Positions 1-11,300 of a stretch of 39,828 bases of DNA are shown one piece after another. This stretch comes from Chara braunii (Eukaryota > Streptophyta > Charophyceae > Charales > Characeae), in the NCBI GenBank assembly GCA_003427395.1, contig BFEA01000149.1, forward strand, positions 1 through 39,828, in the 5' to 3' direction. Position 1 is the stretch's first letter, and every line of letters starts with the position of its first letter. The notes below the pieces were generated by a model. It ran no database searches, was not told the DNA's origin, and worked only from the letters and a program-made list of their open reading frames with translations. Position numbers and translations under genes: made by a program.

Positions 1-171
1 GCGCCTTAAACCTGCGCGCCCACGCACTTGCTAGTGTGAACAACCACCTAGTCAACGCAATTACAGACGCAACCGCGCTTAGCGCGGTATACTTAAACTC
101 TAGATTAAAGCTATTTTCTGTCACTTGCAAAAACCACGGCGGATACCCTTGTAAGGGTATTCGCACCGACA
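1..171 (-). mobile_element. 5' end of an LTR inserted in the giant 3' LTR
   Basis: Read on the minus strand, this piece begins at 171 with TGTCGG, then a near-palindrome (139-164), and runs off the window edge. The base after its end (172 onward) continues the long repeat that is also present at 17468, where this piece is absent. The sequence therefore looks like the start of another LTR element inserted into the 3' LTR of the giant element. The TGTCGG plus hairpin start matches the LTR starts at 3559, 36221 and 36561 on the same strand. No coding sequence is seen. The other end lies outside the window, so a target duplication cannot be tested. Confidence 0.6.
139..164 (-). repeat. LTR-start hairpin, copy 1
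   Basis: Arms GCGGATACCCTT and AAGGGTATTCGC are separated by GT. All twelve positions pair, one as a G-T wobble. The outer bases differ from the other copies but still pair. It lies two bases inside the CCGACA that ends the piece on the plus strand. Confidence 0.75.
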
Positions 172-2621
172 GCGGTTAACTGAGCGAGGCAGCAGCTCCC
201 AACCTAAGGAACAGGGCAACGTCGTAAGACACAACTCTGCCGAAATACAGCAGCAACGACAATTGTCACAGTAGCAGCACCAGCAAAACGGTCGCAACCG
301 CATCAACGAAATATGCAGCAATGCTGCCTAGACTGAAGGCAGCCAGAGCATCAGTGTTCCCTGTGCTGCAAATGTATTGTTCGGCAGTATTATGACTCCA
401 ACAACTCAATCTGTACTACAGAGGCGGTTACGGACTCCCACCTTAGTACTAGCCAAATCACCATGTCAGAAACATCTTGCTACTATTTGGGAACCTATCT
501 CAACGCTAGGCATAACAGCAACACCCCGTGCTCACAACACTATTCTACTAAGACCGCCAGCCGTCGGCGTGACGCCTATAGCTACTACAGACTTCTCATG
601 GGGTCTACAACCCCCCCCTTCCTTGGCGTCGCTAGCCCCCTCAAACCAACAATCTAACCAGCCATCCATTATGAATGGCTCGATCAGCCACGACAACCCT
701 TAAATAGAAATGTTTACGACATGCGGCAGCGTAGCAATCCGTCAGCTGTATCCCAGGTCAGTTCCTGCAACAACAGTCCTAGCTACGGTTGCGGTAAGAG
801 GGTCAAAAATTCTGCTGATGACAAACCGTTTTCCTAAACAGATTAGACCGACTCTCCTCACTATGCCAAAAACCCGTCAGGGGCACAGCCGGATGTACAA
901 CAACGTGCGCCCAACGGTGTGTACAGCCACACGTATAGCACTGTACCCTGTGCTCACCAATACGAGCTGTAGTGAATATTGTGGTCACCGTTAGTTCGAC
1001 CAGATTCTGCACACAGAAAAACCCCAAACATACCTACATGTAAAAAAATAAATTAAAAATAAATAAATAAATAAATAAATAAAATAAAATAAATAAAAAC
1101 GGAGAGACTAAATTTTGTTGTGGTCAGTCAGCTAGGCAATTACCAGCGTGTGGGGGGGGGGAATGATGGCGACGAGGCTCAAAAGGAAACGGGCATCACG
1201 TTTATGGCATCCGCTCCACCGTTCTCGTCACCATCTGACAACGCAACTGTTGCCTGCTACTCACTAAATGTGTAATTTGAGAGTGGTCCTTTTACAGCCA
1301 ACCAACACAATCAAAAATTTATAAAAAAGTAGTAAGGGAAAAGAAACAGAAATAAGGATCCACTACCACATAGGAGAGTGAATCTCCCACTAGAAAGTGG
1401 GCGGGTGCATTTTCCCCACATAGAGGTGCGTTCCTCCTTCCCGCACAGCCTCTCTCTCTCTCTCTCTCTCGCACCTACTCCATGGATGAATCTTACATCT
1501 ATTACGGCCAGATTCAACCAAACTTAGAGAGAAACTAAGGCGTTGGTATACAAACTACGACCGCGGTGGAACCCGAAACAAAGGCGGGGCATACCTTCAA
1601 GGGAAGACAGTCACTGCGTCTCCCTCGCAACACTTACGGAAGATGAGCGAAAGGAAGAGTAAATGAACCTCCCACTAAAAAGTGGGGAGATACACTACCT
1701 TTTTCTCGATAGCCATGAAGTCCTTCTCTTTGCGCAGCTGTTAACATTCGCATTATAAAAACTAACCCCCTACTACTAATTCTGACCCCGCCATCGCGCT
1801 CACAGTTGCCCGAAACCCCAGTTTAGCATCCTCTCTTGCTCAAATCCGCTGAGAATTGACCAAGTTATGCAATTTTCACTTCCCTTCTTTTTTTTTTCTT
1901 CTCCCGCGACTCTCCCGCGCGCGATTTTCCTTCCTAGCTCCTACGCCTCTAACCCTCCGTTCAACCTGACTGCAGATTAGAAATCGCCTTACAAAAAGAC
2001 TCTCCCCTGCTACCTTCCCTTCTCAAATCTGCCATAGATTAAGTGTGGCGTGACCCCTCCTTCTCTCCTTCGCCATCTCCCTGCTGTCTTCCCGTTTTGC
2101 ACTTTTCCCCTCCCTCCTGCACCTGCACCCAACGCAGAAGCCCGTCCATATTCGTGCACTTTTCTGTTCTTCCCTGTTCCCAGTTTACTCCCTCTCAGCG
2201 CCCGTTCCTCCTCGTGCGCTATCGTGCACTACAGCAGAGCATGCTGGTACCAATCGGGCGCCCTGGTTGAGAGCCCGATGTCGACTAAGGAGTATGCGAC
2301 CACTCCCTGACCAACACGAAACATCCCCGACTAGTAGTGCTGCTGCACCCCGACTTACTCTCCTGGTCGGTGTTCACCTCAACAAGCAAAGAGAGGCTCA
2401 TCCTCTCTCCTTATACAAGTCAGCGTGTACGGGAGGTGTGTTAGTCTTCTCGGTAGCACTCCACTTTTAACGGATGTCTCGAAGGACTGTTCCCAGGCCG
2501 CAGTTCGTGGGTGCCCCCATCGAACTGAGCTGCTGGTCTGCGCTACAGGCCCCGATACCGGTGTCGGGCCTTGCCCATAAAAAACGAAAATAAAAATAGG
2601 AGTAAAACTTAGACCTCAGAA

Positions 2622-2660
<39 letters not shown>

Positions 2661-3559
2661 TATAAAAAAAAAAAAAAAAAAAACGGAATGGGAGGCAGGA
2701 CCGGTAGTACTTGGTCCCTTTCTCCCGGGCTCGTGGCGGACTCTCCCCAACAAAACAAAGGGGAATAGTCCCGTGGGACCCTCAACCCTTTTGTTCGCTC
2801 CTGCACCGCTCTTCTGCTCCACTCTGGCCTCGATACCTGGATCCGCCTGGTGAAAACCTGATGACGTAACCTATAGGGCTAAGCCCCAGCCTAGCACTGC
2901 CGCAAGCTAAACTCATTATGAGGAGTAGTTTCCGCTGGGCCGGCCTGCAGCAGCGTACTATAGGCCATCAGTCTAACTCATTGCCTGCACCTCAAGCCCT
3001 GCAACGCCGCCCTTGGCCGCCTTGGGCCAGGGCTCCGCGCGGGCCACCACGCACGCCCGTTCCACCGCGGCATGGCGGTGTGTCAAGCCTCTCATAGCCC
3101 GCCACTAATGCCGTTGCCTAAGAATCCCTGGCTCGTGCTCTAGTTGTGCCACTCCTACTTGGCCTCAGTGGCGGCTCCTACCATCGGTAGTGCAAGGTCA
3201 ACCCGGTGTCGACAAGCTTTGTACGGTGTGACCCCAAGCTGCCGGTTTTCAGTAAGTCGAGCGGCGTTCTCCTCAAGTCATAATCCTACCAAGTCGACAC
3301 TATGGCGTCCAAGATCTTGCTTGTGCATGCGAGGCTACGACCGCCTCAGAAAATTTGGCTTAGCTCTGACCCGTCCTACCGGCGTCTTACGGTCCTCCCC
3401 GACCCAAACTTGGTCAGGCTAACACGTGTCCACGAAGTGCACGCCCACACACTTTTTAATAAATACAAACGGGACGCGCCCTCAGATATCGTCAGGCGCG
3501 CTCATCCTATAAGCTGCAAAACGTGCCCAAATACCCTTGTAAGGGTATTCGGGCCGACA
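172..3559 (-). repeat. Start portion of the 3' LTR of the giant element
   Basis: This 3.4-kb block is a direct-repeat partner of sequence in the right half of the window. Bases 172-900 match 17468-18208, 903-3202 match 28857-31121, and 3203-3559 match 35869-36221. It contains A-rich and ATAA runs near 1040-1100, a CT run near 1449-1471, and an AAT plus poly-A tract near 2621-2683, all kept in the partner. I see no gene; reading frames here are short, lack motifs and do not survive in the partner copy. On the minus strand it starts at 3559 with TGTCGG, as an LTR should, and on the left it is cut at 172 by another element. Confidence 0.7.
3525..3554 (-). repeat. LTR-start hairpin, copy 2 (3' LTR)
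   Basis: Arms GCCCAAATACCCTT and AAGGGTATTCGGGC flank a GT centre. Thirteen of fourteen positions pair, with one A-C mismatch that is an A-T pair in the 5' LTR copy at 36187. It overlaps the first base of the terminal CCGACA at 3554-3559. Confidence 0.8.
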
Positions 3560-5425
3560 GTTTTCCGGACCTTATTAAGCGACGTCCCCATCGCGTCGGG
3601 CAATCAGCGCTATAACCACAACCACATCCTGCTCACAAGGAAGCGACCAATCTGGTTCACCGGCTCGACTCCGTTCGAGGGTGTCTCATCAACCTACTCT
3701 CGTCACGACGTTCCACTGCTAGGATTTTAACCTGGGTCCCCCATGTCCTGGCCTCGGAGATAGGGGATACTTTGTTCTGTACTACAGCGTACTACCCGCC
3801 CCCAGGTAGTAGGTTGATAGTTCTCTTCCTTCGCCGTAGACATCTGTCGGTTCACCGTTGGGTGTCCTGTTTAGTCATTGTCCCGCGAACGGGGTCATAA
3901 CTTAGGACGCGGGCCCTAACCAAGACCTCTCAACATACCTGGCGCCTCTAGCCGCCCACATGGTAGTGCTTACCATCTCAAACCACAATGAACGCCCAAA
4001 CTGGAGTCTACCACAGGCGGCTTCGGGTCTCCATCTTGGCCCACCATGGAACGGTTGATCACGCCAAATCCACGGCCCACCACGTTGTTATGTAGCGATG
4101 GTGACCTCGTTGGTTACGCAACGATAAACAATTTTCCCTATCTTGGCACCCCAAAGGGTCCTGACTCTTTGACCTAGTCGACCCCAATGGCCTTCCCTCT
4201 GGCTAAACCTCTCCGGGTGGCCGGCCCTTCAAGACTTAACCTTCGGTAAGTCATGGTCCCGCTGCTAGGTTGTGTCGGTCAACGGCCCTCGCTGGGAGTT
4301 AGGTTCTACAGTTCCAGCGATGCTAAGTCTAACCCCTTAGCCTGGCCTCACAATACGTCCCTTACACTAACCCATATGGTCTGGCACTTTCTCTCACAAT
4401 AATAATCAAAGGATCACATACCACCGTCGACGGGACTACGTGGAGGGATAGTGCCTTTCTCAATATTCCACCAAAATCCTCAATAATTCCACAGGGTCGT
4501 GCCTCCCTTACTCTGATCAGAAGCAGGTGAGGTCACGCGTCTTTTTAGGGATACAATATTTTCATAAAATACCTGGTCTTTCCTCGTCAGTCTTTTACAT
4601 ACACACAAACATTATCATCACTTATAGCAACTCTTTTGAGCGCTCTCACAAAATTTCATCCTTTTAAGAAAGTTCAACTGGTCATTGGACTCCCTTCTCT
4701 CTTTCATAAGCCATACACAAAAAGCACAACCTTGGTTGTGACCTTTCCATTCATCATCTTTCCATCTGTGCAAAGGGTATCATATCATCATTCTTTCAAT
4801 ACTCTGAGAGCACTGTCTTCCACCATACTATGGGCTCCAGTTGTCCATAGGACAGGGGTGCGCAAGTATAGTGAAAGAAAGCGCAGATCAATCCTCTCTG
4901 CAACATTCACTTTATCACACCATCATCCCTATGGGCAAGTCCACAAACCGAGAGTGAGTGTGACACACCATACATAACACAGAGACAAAGGTTGAGACTC
5001 ACATATACACTCAGGACATGGGGCCTTGCAACGAACAAAAGCTCCTGTCCTTATCACAAAAATCAAGGTTATTATACAAAAGGTACAGGTATCCAACAAA
5101 AGTTATGGTACCCAAGCGCCGAAGTATCCAAGACTCGACAGTCGCTCCACACACACGGGGTTTACTTAACAAGGGTATTAACACTCTGCGTCACCTCGAC
5201 AGAAGAAAATGCAGTCAACTCCTACTCAGTTTTATCTTACGTACAAAGAAGGTCTTCAAGTTTATAATGCGATATAACACCTCATTAGTGGCCCAACTCA
5301 CTGATGTACATGGGTCTGATCAAATCCTCCAAGTATCCCTCTATATACAAGTAACCATCAGTCGGTGAGTCAGAGACGTCTCGCATATACCAGACTTAGG
5401 CCTTTCCGAACCTTATTAGAAAACC
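3560..5425. other. Internal region without a recognisable gene
   Basis: This 1.9-kb stretch lies between the second gag-like frame and the 3' LTR. I find no frame with a known motif on either strand. The bases just before the 3' LTR on the minus strand (3560-3572) read GGTCCGGAAAAC, only weakly purine-rich, so a polypurine tract is possible but not convincing. It may hold untranslated element sequence or a decayed additional gene. Confidence 0.4.
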
Positions 5426-7723
5426 CTACTCCTGACCACTCATGACCTTCTGAAACTGCCTATACAGCTGCGCCCTCACCACATCACGACCCTTATGAAC
5501 TTGGAGTCCATTCTTATCTATCCACTTCCCCGATGACTCCCTGGTGCCTAGTCCAGCGGCCTCATCTTTCAGGCTCTTCGGACAATCGTCAACCCGATGT
5601 TCGCCTCTCTTACAATAGAAACATTTCCCAGTCTTCTTCTGTATCGTCTTCTCCTCTTCCTGCGAGGGTATTGATGGCAGGACTGTCGTGATCTCGCTCG
5701 TGACCTCCTGCTGAGGGGTCTCTGATGGAATGGGGCAGACGACTCTATCTCCTTCCTGTATCACTGGACCACTCACCCGTGCCTCTGATCCAGATCCAGT
5801 GGCCCATGAGCCCAACGCCTCCTCCAAACCTGCAACCATAGGCATATCCTGAGGTATAATAGACTCCTGGCAGACCCCCTAACCTGCTCCCTGCTCAGCC
5901 TCAACCTCAACCCTCTTAACCACCTGCTCCTCAACAACCTCCTGGGCGATAGGCAACATCCTCTCATCCCTCGCAGTTTCTGCCTGTTGTGCCGCACCAA
6001 GTCCCTCATGAGCCCGTTGGAGTGCCACGATAGAGGGCATCTGCCACTCAGATTCTTCACCATTTGCCTCCTCCTTTGCGCTCACTTCCTCAGGTTGCAG
6101 CATCTCCTTGTCCAGCAGAGGTACATCCTCTCCTTCCTGTAGATCAGCCTTCTCCTCCACTCTGTGGCTCTTGAAGGTGTCTTCTGCAGGCAGCCTCTTC
6201 ATCTCGAACCCCTGGACCTCAGTCCAGTCCACCAAGGTCGTGGGAGTTCTCTGCTCAACCTTTGTTTCTAGCTCCTTAATCCTCTTTTCCCACTCAGCTT
6301 CCTTTGCCTGAAACGAGGTCTGTTGAGTCTGCAGGTAGGCCCTTAGCACGTCATTACCCTTACTAAGGGTCTGGTTGACCAGTCTAATTGCCTCATTTCC
6401 TGCCCAGGCCTTTTCCAGCTCCACCTTCATCGCGTCCAGCTCACGGTCTTGCCTTTCCTGACTCTCCTTCAGGTCCTTAATCTCTCGCTCCCATTCTACC
6501 CCCTGACCATAGGCCTTCCGAGCCACCTTGGTGAGTCTCTCTCCAACCTTCTGATCTGATGCCTTGGCTGCAGCGAACCCGTCCTTCATCACTCCCTTCA
6601 GGGTGAGCAAGTCTGCAAAGACCAACTTCACCCCCATCTCCTGCTGGTGTGCTCCTGGTCCCTTTGCAGTTTCCATCAGCTTGTCAAAATTTTCCCATGC
6701 TTCTGAGAGTAAGGGAGGATCTTCTTCCTGCTGGCTGCTTACACTTTTCCCTTTTCTATCCTTTAGGTTCACTGGCCGCTCTCCCTGCTCCGTCCTCTTG
6801 TGGAGTTCTTCAAGGTTCTTCCTCCTGATTTCCGCTCTGATCTCCTGCTCTCTGGCGGATCTTTCTTGCCTTTCGAACTCCTTCTCTTTTGCAGCCTGAT
6901 CCTCATCCATCTCTTGCCTGGGTGACTCGTGAGGCTCCTCTGGTCTTGCCTCTGTCATTGGCTGATCCTCCTGCCTCTGAGTAGACTGAGGAAGGGCCTC
7001 GGGTGCCTCTAGCTCTCTCCTCCTCTGCGCCCTCTCAGATGGCTACTCCTCTCTTTTCTCTGTCCTGTGGGAAGTGTGCTCTCTTCTTCTTTCTCCCTCC
7101 TGAAACCTCGAGGAGGCACCTCTTTCAAAAGTCCTCCTGCCTTCTGCCTCAGGCTCCTTCCTTTTTCTTTCCATGCTTCTTCTCTCCTCTGCCTGGCGTG
7201 TGGGAGTATAGTAGCTCCTCAATAACCGCCTGCAATCGCCACAATGCAACGCTTTTTCCACAACGCTCCTGACGAACATCCTGATAGGCCTCCTCACGAA
7301 CTGGAGGAACCCTCTCACTCTGGTCTTAGGTGCAATGTTCTTCTCGTCCGCAAACCGGTCATAAGCCCACAATAACTCATCCAGGTTCGTTCCATCGAAC
7401 CGGATTGACACTCCATCTCTCCCCACAGGTGATGGATGTATCCCTTCCATCTTCCTTTCGAACTCCTGCCAGGTCGCTGACTCCCGTACATATCTCGCAA
7501 TGGCCTCAGCCCACTCGCCCTCTCCTCGTACCTCTCTCAGCATCCTGGTTCCATCCCATCTGAGCTCACTGGCATGCTTCTCGAACTCGGCCAAAAACAA
7601 CTCCATGTTCCCTCCTCTTAAGATGGGTGGTCTGTCCTCTCTCCTGGTCCATCCTTGCACTCTCTATCTGGCTGCCCCCTCAGGGGGTTCCACTGGCCCT
7701 GCCCCTCCCTTCCCTCTTGGCAT
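5426..7723 (-). pseudogene. Gag-like polyprotein, coiled coil plus CCHC, with internal TAG stops
   Basis: A single reading frame of 766 codons runs from the ATG at 7723 to a TAG at 5426-5428, broken only by three TAG codons at 7664-7666, 7043-7045 and 5879-5881. The first part (to about 7043) resembles a capsid-type gag domain (motif ELFLAEFEKHASELRW) and ends in a basic Arg/Glu-rich stretch. The middle (about 6958-5879) is a Glu/Lys/Gln-rich coiled coil with few hydrophobic residues. The last part carries a complete zinc knuckle, CFYCKRGEHRVDDC (C-x2-C-x4-H-x4-C), near 5578-5620, the RNA-binding nucleocapsid module. It lies downstream of the integrase fragment in the same orientation. It may be an extra gag-like gene of the giant element or the gag of a separate nested element starting near 7801. 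No pol follows it. Confidence 0.75.
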
Positions 7724-7738
7724 GGCTTCGCCAAATAG

Positions 7739-7801
7739 TGTCAAACCTGCACAACAAGGAAGAGACAAGCCAAAGCACACAGAGTGTAAGCAGGTTTGAC
7801 A
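7739..7801 (-). repeat. 63-bp unit with perfect 12-bp terminal inverted repeats, TG...CA
   Basis: The unit begins TGTCAAACCTGC and ends GCAGGTTTGACA, exact reverse complements. On the minus strand its end lies 15 bases before the ATG of the gag-like frame at 7723. TG...CA ends and a TTGGCGAAGCCA stem-loop just after it recall an LTR followed by a primer site, but 63 bp would be extraordinarily short for an LTR, no second copy is seen, and no target duplication is visible. It could equally be a stem-loop in the gag leader or a tiny MITE. Confidence 0.5.
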
Positions 7802-8000
7802 CACAGTGAGAGACAGACACACCCCTCCCCATCTAACCTAGACGCCTATACAGGCATACACATGCATACCTACACATACATACGTACTATCATAACATCA
7901 TAACCTATCATATCATTCTAATGAACGTCCATACAATTTTTCTATACTGATACCCCCATAAAAAAGACATACTTAACAAGAGAAAGAAGAGAAAGGGACT

Positions 8001-8783
8001 CTAACTTGTGAGGTCCAGGCGCACCTCGTCTCGAGCGACAAATTTCTTCAACCTCGAGCCTGACACCCAGTCCTTCCAAGCGGTCCCATTCAGCTCTTCG
8101 ATTTGGTAGGCACATTGTTCACCACATCTGGTGACCCTCTAAGGTCCCAACCACCTCTTATCCAACTTTCGAGACCACTGCTTCTCCAGGAACGAGTCAT
8201 ACAACAGCACAACGTCTCCCACCTTGAGAGGCTCCTTTCTTACCCTTGCCATCTTATCCCACCGGAACTTGTCCTTGGTACGGCTGTCCTCCGTCTTACT
8301 CGCCGCTTCCTCAATCCTGTCCTCAATGACGCCGATCTGACGTGCTCTCAGATCCAGCAGTTCTTCAAACGTCAGTTCCGTCTCGAGGTCCTGCCGTCTC
8401 CAGATCTTCAGGAAGCTCTCGATAGGAAATGTAGCGTGCCTGCAATACCATAGCGTTGCTGGTGCATAACCAGTGCTCCTCCTGACAGTTATATTGTCAA
8501 CGAAGAAAGCAACCCTTAAGAAGTTCGGCCACTGATTGGGCTTGCCATCGGTCCACTTGGTGAGAAGGTTAGTGATGGTGCTGTGCCCTCTCTCCATAGG
8601 TGCATTAGCTTGAGGGTGCGCTGCAGTGGTGTACTCAGCGATTATCCCATACTTCTTCAATAGAGCCTTTACCTCTGCACATGTGAACTCGGACCCTCCT
8701 TGCGACCCCGGACCTAAGTCGTAGAGGCATACCGATGACTCCTTACCTTGCCACTCATTGACTTCTTCGCACATATCAGCCAA
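8001..8783 (-). pseudogene. Ty3 integrase, C-terminal part of core plus tail
   Basis: The frame encodes the end of a retroviral-type integrase core and its C-terminal tail. GSEF corresponds to the usual D-N-G-S/T-E-F block but the catalytic Asp is missing (GGSEF). HPQANAPMERGH corresponds to the HPQ-x-N-G-x-x-E-R block and keeps the catalytic Glu. The tail has LKVGDVVLLYD and ends KRWLGP followed by a TAG at 8139-8141, exactly where a GPY/F aromatic residue is expected; the same frame then continues to a TAG at 8001-8003. The zinc-binding N-terminus and first catalytic Asp are absent, removed with protease, RT and RNase H by a deletion that joins integrase to gag. It cannot encode an active integrase. 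Confidence 0.85.
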
Positions 8784-8852
8784 CTTCTGTTGGTATCCTT
8801 ACCTTGCCACTCATTGACTTTTTCGCACATATCAGCCAACTTCTGTTGGTAT
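8741..8852. repeat. 56-bp tandem duplication at the gag-integrase junction
   Basis: Two adjacent copies, 8741-8796 and 8797-8852, differ at one base (C or T at copy position 25). As 56 is not a multiple of three, the duplication shifts the reading frame: the gag tail ends ...ADMCEKVNEWQGK in one frame and the integrase frame starts with ADMCEEVNEWQGK in the other. With a single copy, gag and integrase would read as one frame. Confidence 0.9.
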
Positions 8853-10633
8853 CTCCCGATTTTGTCTATCAGGTCCTCCATTCTCTCCATTATCTGTCGG
8901 ACCGCACTCCAATAATCTTCCCCTGTCTCAGCATGCAGTGGCCTGTTCCAACAATCTTCTTCAATCTCATCGTCGGACTCTACTATGATCGGTTTTGCCT
9001 TAGTAGTGTCGTCCTTCCTTTCTTGCTCCACCTCTGCGTTCTCTCCTACCTCCTCCACCCTGACGTCACTACGGACCTCTTTCTCCTGCCATATCTGAAA
9101 CATGGCTGGAGGAGCGGGTGGTTCACCTGCCTCGGCTCCTCGTAGGGCCTCCTTCCTTGTCCCGCTTCGGATCCTTGGATCAAGGTGGTAACCCCACTTG
9201 TCGTACATATCCCCATCATAGTTGGTGCTGATTAGGCCTTCGTCCTCATCGTTTCTCCGGACATGGCAAAACTTGATAGTGTGACTTTTCTGCCCGAAGT
9301 GCCAACAAATGGCGTTCCTCCAATCTATTCTCCCCCTGCCAGCACCTCTTCCACCTTCCTGGCCACCTTGACTCCCGGATACTGTCCAACCCTCGCTTCC
9401 CCCGCCTGCAGCGTTACCACCACCATTCCCTCTGCCGTCTCCTCCCCGACCATCATTCCCCGTCCTCGGCCCCACCCTTGATTTTGTCCTCGTCCACCGC
9501 CTTGATTGCCTTGTGACCCTTGTGGGGCTGACTGCTGGGGTTGGTTTGGCGGTGGGTTTGGGTGACTTACTTGTTGCGCTTGGGGCCCCGGGCAGCCACA
9601 GGAAGCCGCGCTCATTGACGGTCCAGCACATGATCCATGTGGCCCACTCATGGGCCACGGGGTGTACGAACAGTGTCCATGCCAATGACTTGAAGGTCCA
9701 CAACCTGGCCATGGCCCATAGTGTGTTGGTGCAGCCTGATTGGGCGACTCAGGCGGTGGCATGGCTACAGCTTGCGGGACCTGACCCCGCCTTGAGCCTT
9801 GCCCCCCTTGAGCCAAGTTCCTCGCCTTCGTCTAAGCCTTTGTCAACTTCGAAGGTTCAGGCTCTTCTTCCTCTTCTTCCTCCTCTTCCTGCACCACTGC
9901 TTTCTTCGCTTTCCCTTGGGTCTGTGGTGCCGCCATAGTTTTTCTTTTATCCTCCTTCTCTGCGTCGAGCTGGGCCACCGCGTCCTTTATCATTTTCTTG
10001 AAATCGCGTCCATCACTCGTGGTGGCATCCAACGCCTTCCTCTTCTTCTTGGCTTGTCTCATCTGAAAAATATCTACTTGGTCCAGTTCTCCTTCTATCA
10101 CGCCCTCTTTTATGGCAGCCCAAGTCAGTTTGTTTCCTGGCACAGCCTTCTTGGTTAACGACGAGGCCTCCCAATTTTTAAAGTGCCACAGTAAAGTGGT
10201 ACACTGTTCCTCTTCCGCCAACCCTGGGACTTTCTTTGCTATCTTCTCGAACGCTGTGGCGAAGGCCCCTACCGTGGAGAACTCATCTGACTCTAGCATC
10301 TCCAAGTTTGTCTTAGTTAGCAAGCCATCCCCTAACTTGAATCGCCTTTGCATCTCAGCCTTAAACTTTGCCCAGTCTCCCCCTGCTTCAGCAGCTACGT
10401 TCATTACTTCGGGTCAGGTTTCCCACCAGATATATCGAGGTAGGAACTTAAACTTATCGACCTCAGGCACCTTGTTCCAGGAGCTCCAGCCATTTCGACA
10501 CCCTCTTTCCTTCAAAGTGAAAAATGTCAATCTTTGGTACTTGTAGCCGTGCCAACTCCCTTTTCTCGAGTGCCTTGACGAAGTCCTCCGGTGTAGCAGC
10601 CGGACCTCGCTCGATTCCATCGGTGTCCGGCAT
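8797..10633 (-). pseudogene. Gag polyprotein of the giant element, frameshifted
   Basis: This is the first gene after the primer binding site. The ATG at 10633 opens MPDTDGIERGPAATPEDF, which loses frame near 10480. The capsid-like part (10404-9832) includes FKAEMQRRFKLGDGLL and AFEKIAKKVPGLAEEEQC, a Ty3 gag pattern. Then come a Lys/Glu-rich linker and a Pro/Gln then Gly/Arg-rich RNA-binding tail, with a frame change near 9450. A degenerate zinc knuckle, CWHFGQKSHTIKFC, has Phe in place of the second Cys. The acidic C-terminus leads into the duplicated segment at 8741-8852. Interruptions: a TGA about 20 bases upstream of 10404 (likely from an Arg codon), a TAG at 9832-9834 and at least two frameshifts. 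Upstream lie a 300-base leader and the PBS. Confidence 0.85.
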
Positions 10634-10951
10634 CTTCACTGCTTTTTGCTAACCAACCTGACAGGAGTAACAAGGGGTAGACCGATAAGCAGTTCGTCAA
10701 GTTTCAGAGGAGTTGCCCTACGTCATTCTTGACCATTCTACCCTTAAGTTCAGCTTCCCGCTCTACCATTAATCATTCGTGCCTAAGATACAACCTTCAA
10801 TCGCAATCTATATCACCTAGTCTTATTATGCTCTTGTACGCAACCCTCTTATGTAAGACAATCCAACCTATAACCTTTGTCGTTTTGCCTAGATCACCAG
10901 CCTGCACTTAACTTGGGTTCGTTCTCTTAAGGACCCCGGTAGGCAGCCGAG
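10634..10951 (-). other. Leader between PBS and gag
   Basis: There is no gene here. The bases next to the PBS resemble those after the PBS of the plus-strand element at 28543-28650. Both carry GATCTCG directly and the shared string GGCAAAACGACAA further in, which supports membership of one family. Confidence 0.6.
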
Positions 10952-10970
10952 ATCCCCGGCAACGGCGCCA
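10952..10970 (-). promoter_or_regulatory. Primer binding site, tRNA-Asp type
   Basis: On the minus strand the sequence TGGCGCCGTTGCCGGGGAT begins two bases after the LTR end (CGACA at 10977-10973). From recall it is complementary to the 3' end of plant tRNA-Asp(GUC) with its CCA. It would prime minus-strand DNA synthesis. The same 19 bases follow the plus-strand LTR at 28524. Confidence 0.85.
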
Positions 10971-10972
10971 CC

Positions 10973-11300
10973 TGTCGAGCGCATCGGTCCCACACGGGGA
11001 CCCTCCCGGCCGCGTTACGCAGGATTATGCAGGACTTGTCGCGGAGAGCGTTTGCCGCTCCGGCCGAGTGCGCCAGCCGTACCTCTCGCGAGCCCCTACG
11101 ACAGGATAGGGTCACGCGAGGCACCACTTACCTCCACCTGCGGGAGCTGTCACGATCCCTTAGGTGGGCGTATCCCCGCCGAGCTACTGAACCACATGCG
11201 AAGGCTTTTCGTATGCAATTGCAGAGGTGGCCCAGCCGAGGGTGTTTCTCGCTCGCTGTAGCATAGGGGGTACGCGCAGTCGAACGCCCAAAATCTAACC
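10973..11300 (-). repeat. Conserved 3' terminal part of the 5' LTR
   Basis: The reverse complement of this segment aligns with 28190-28521. Shared strings include TATGCTACAGCGA, a GATACGCC-CACCTAAGGG block and the ending CGACA next to the PBS. Divergence is high, so the two elements are relatives rather than copies of one recent insertion. It probably contains R and U5, but I cannot place a transcription start. Confidence 0.65.

Noticed and set aside
2043-2310. Overlapping Pro/Ser-rich frames, also at 29968-30235
   Set aside because: Both copies lie in a CT-rich part of the LTR; substitutions between the copies do not favour silent sites by eye.
3302-3730. 142-codon plus-strand frame
   Set aside because: It crosses the LTR boundary at 3559, has no motif, and its second copy at 35964 has a different reading frame end.
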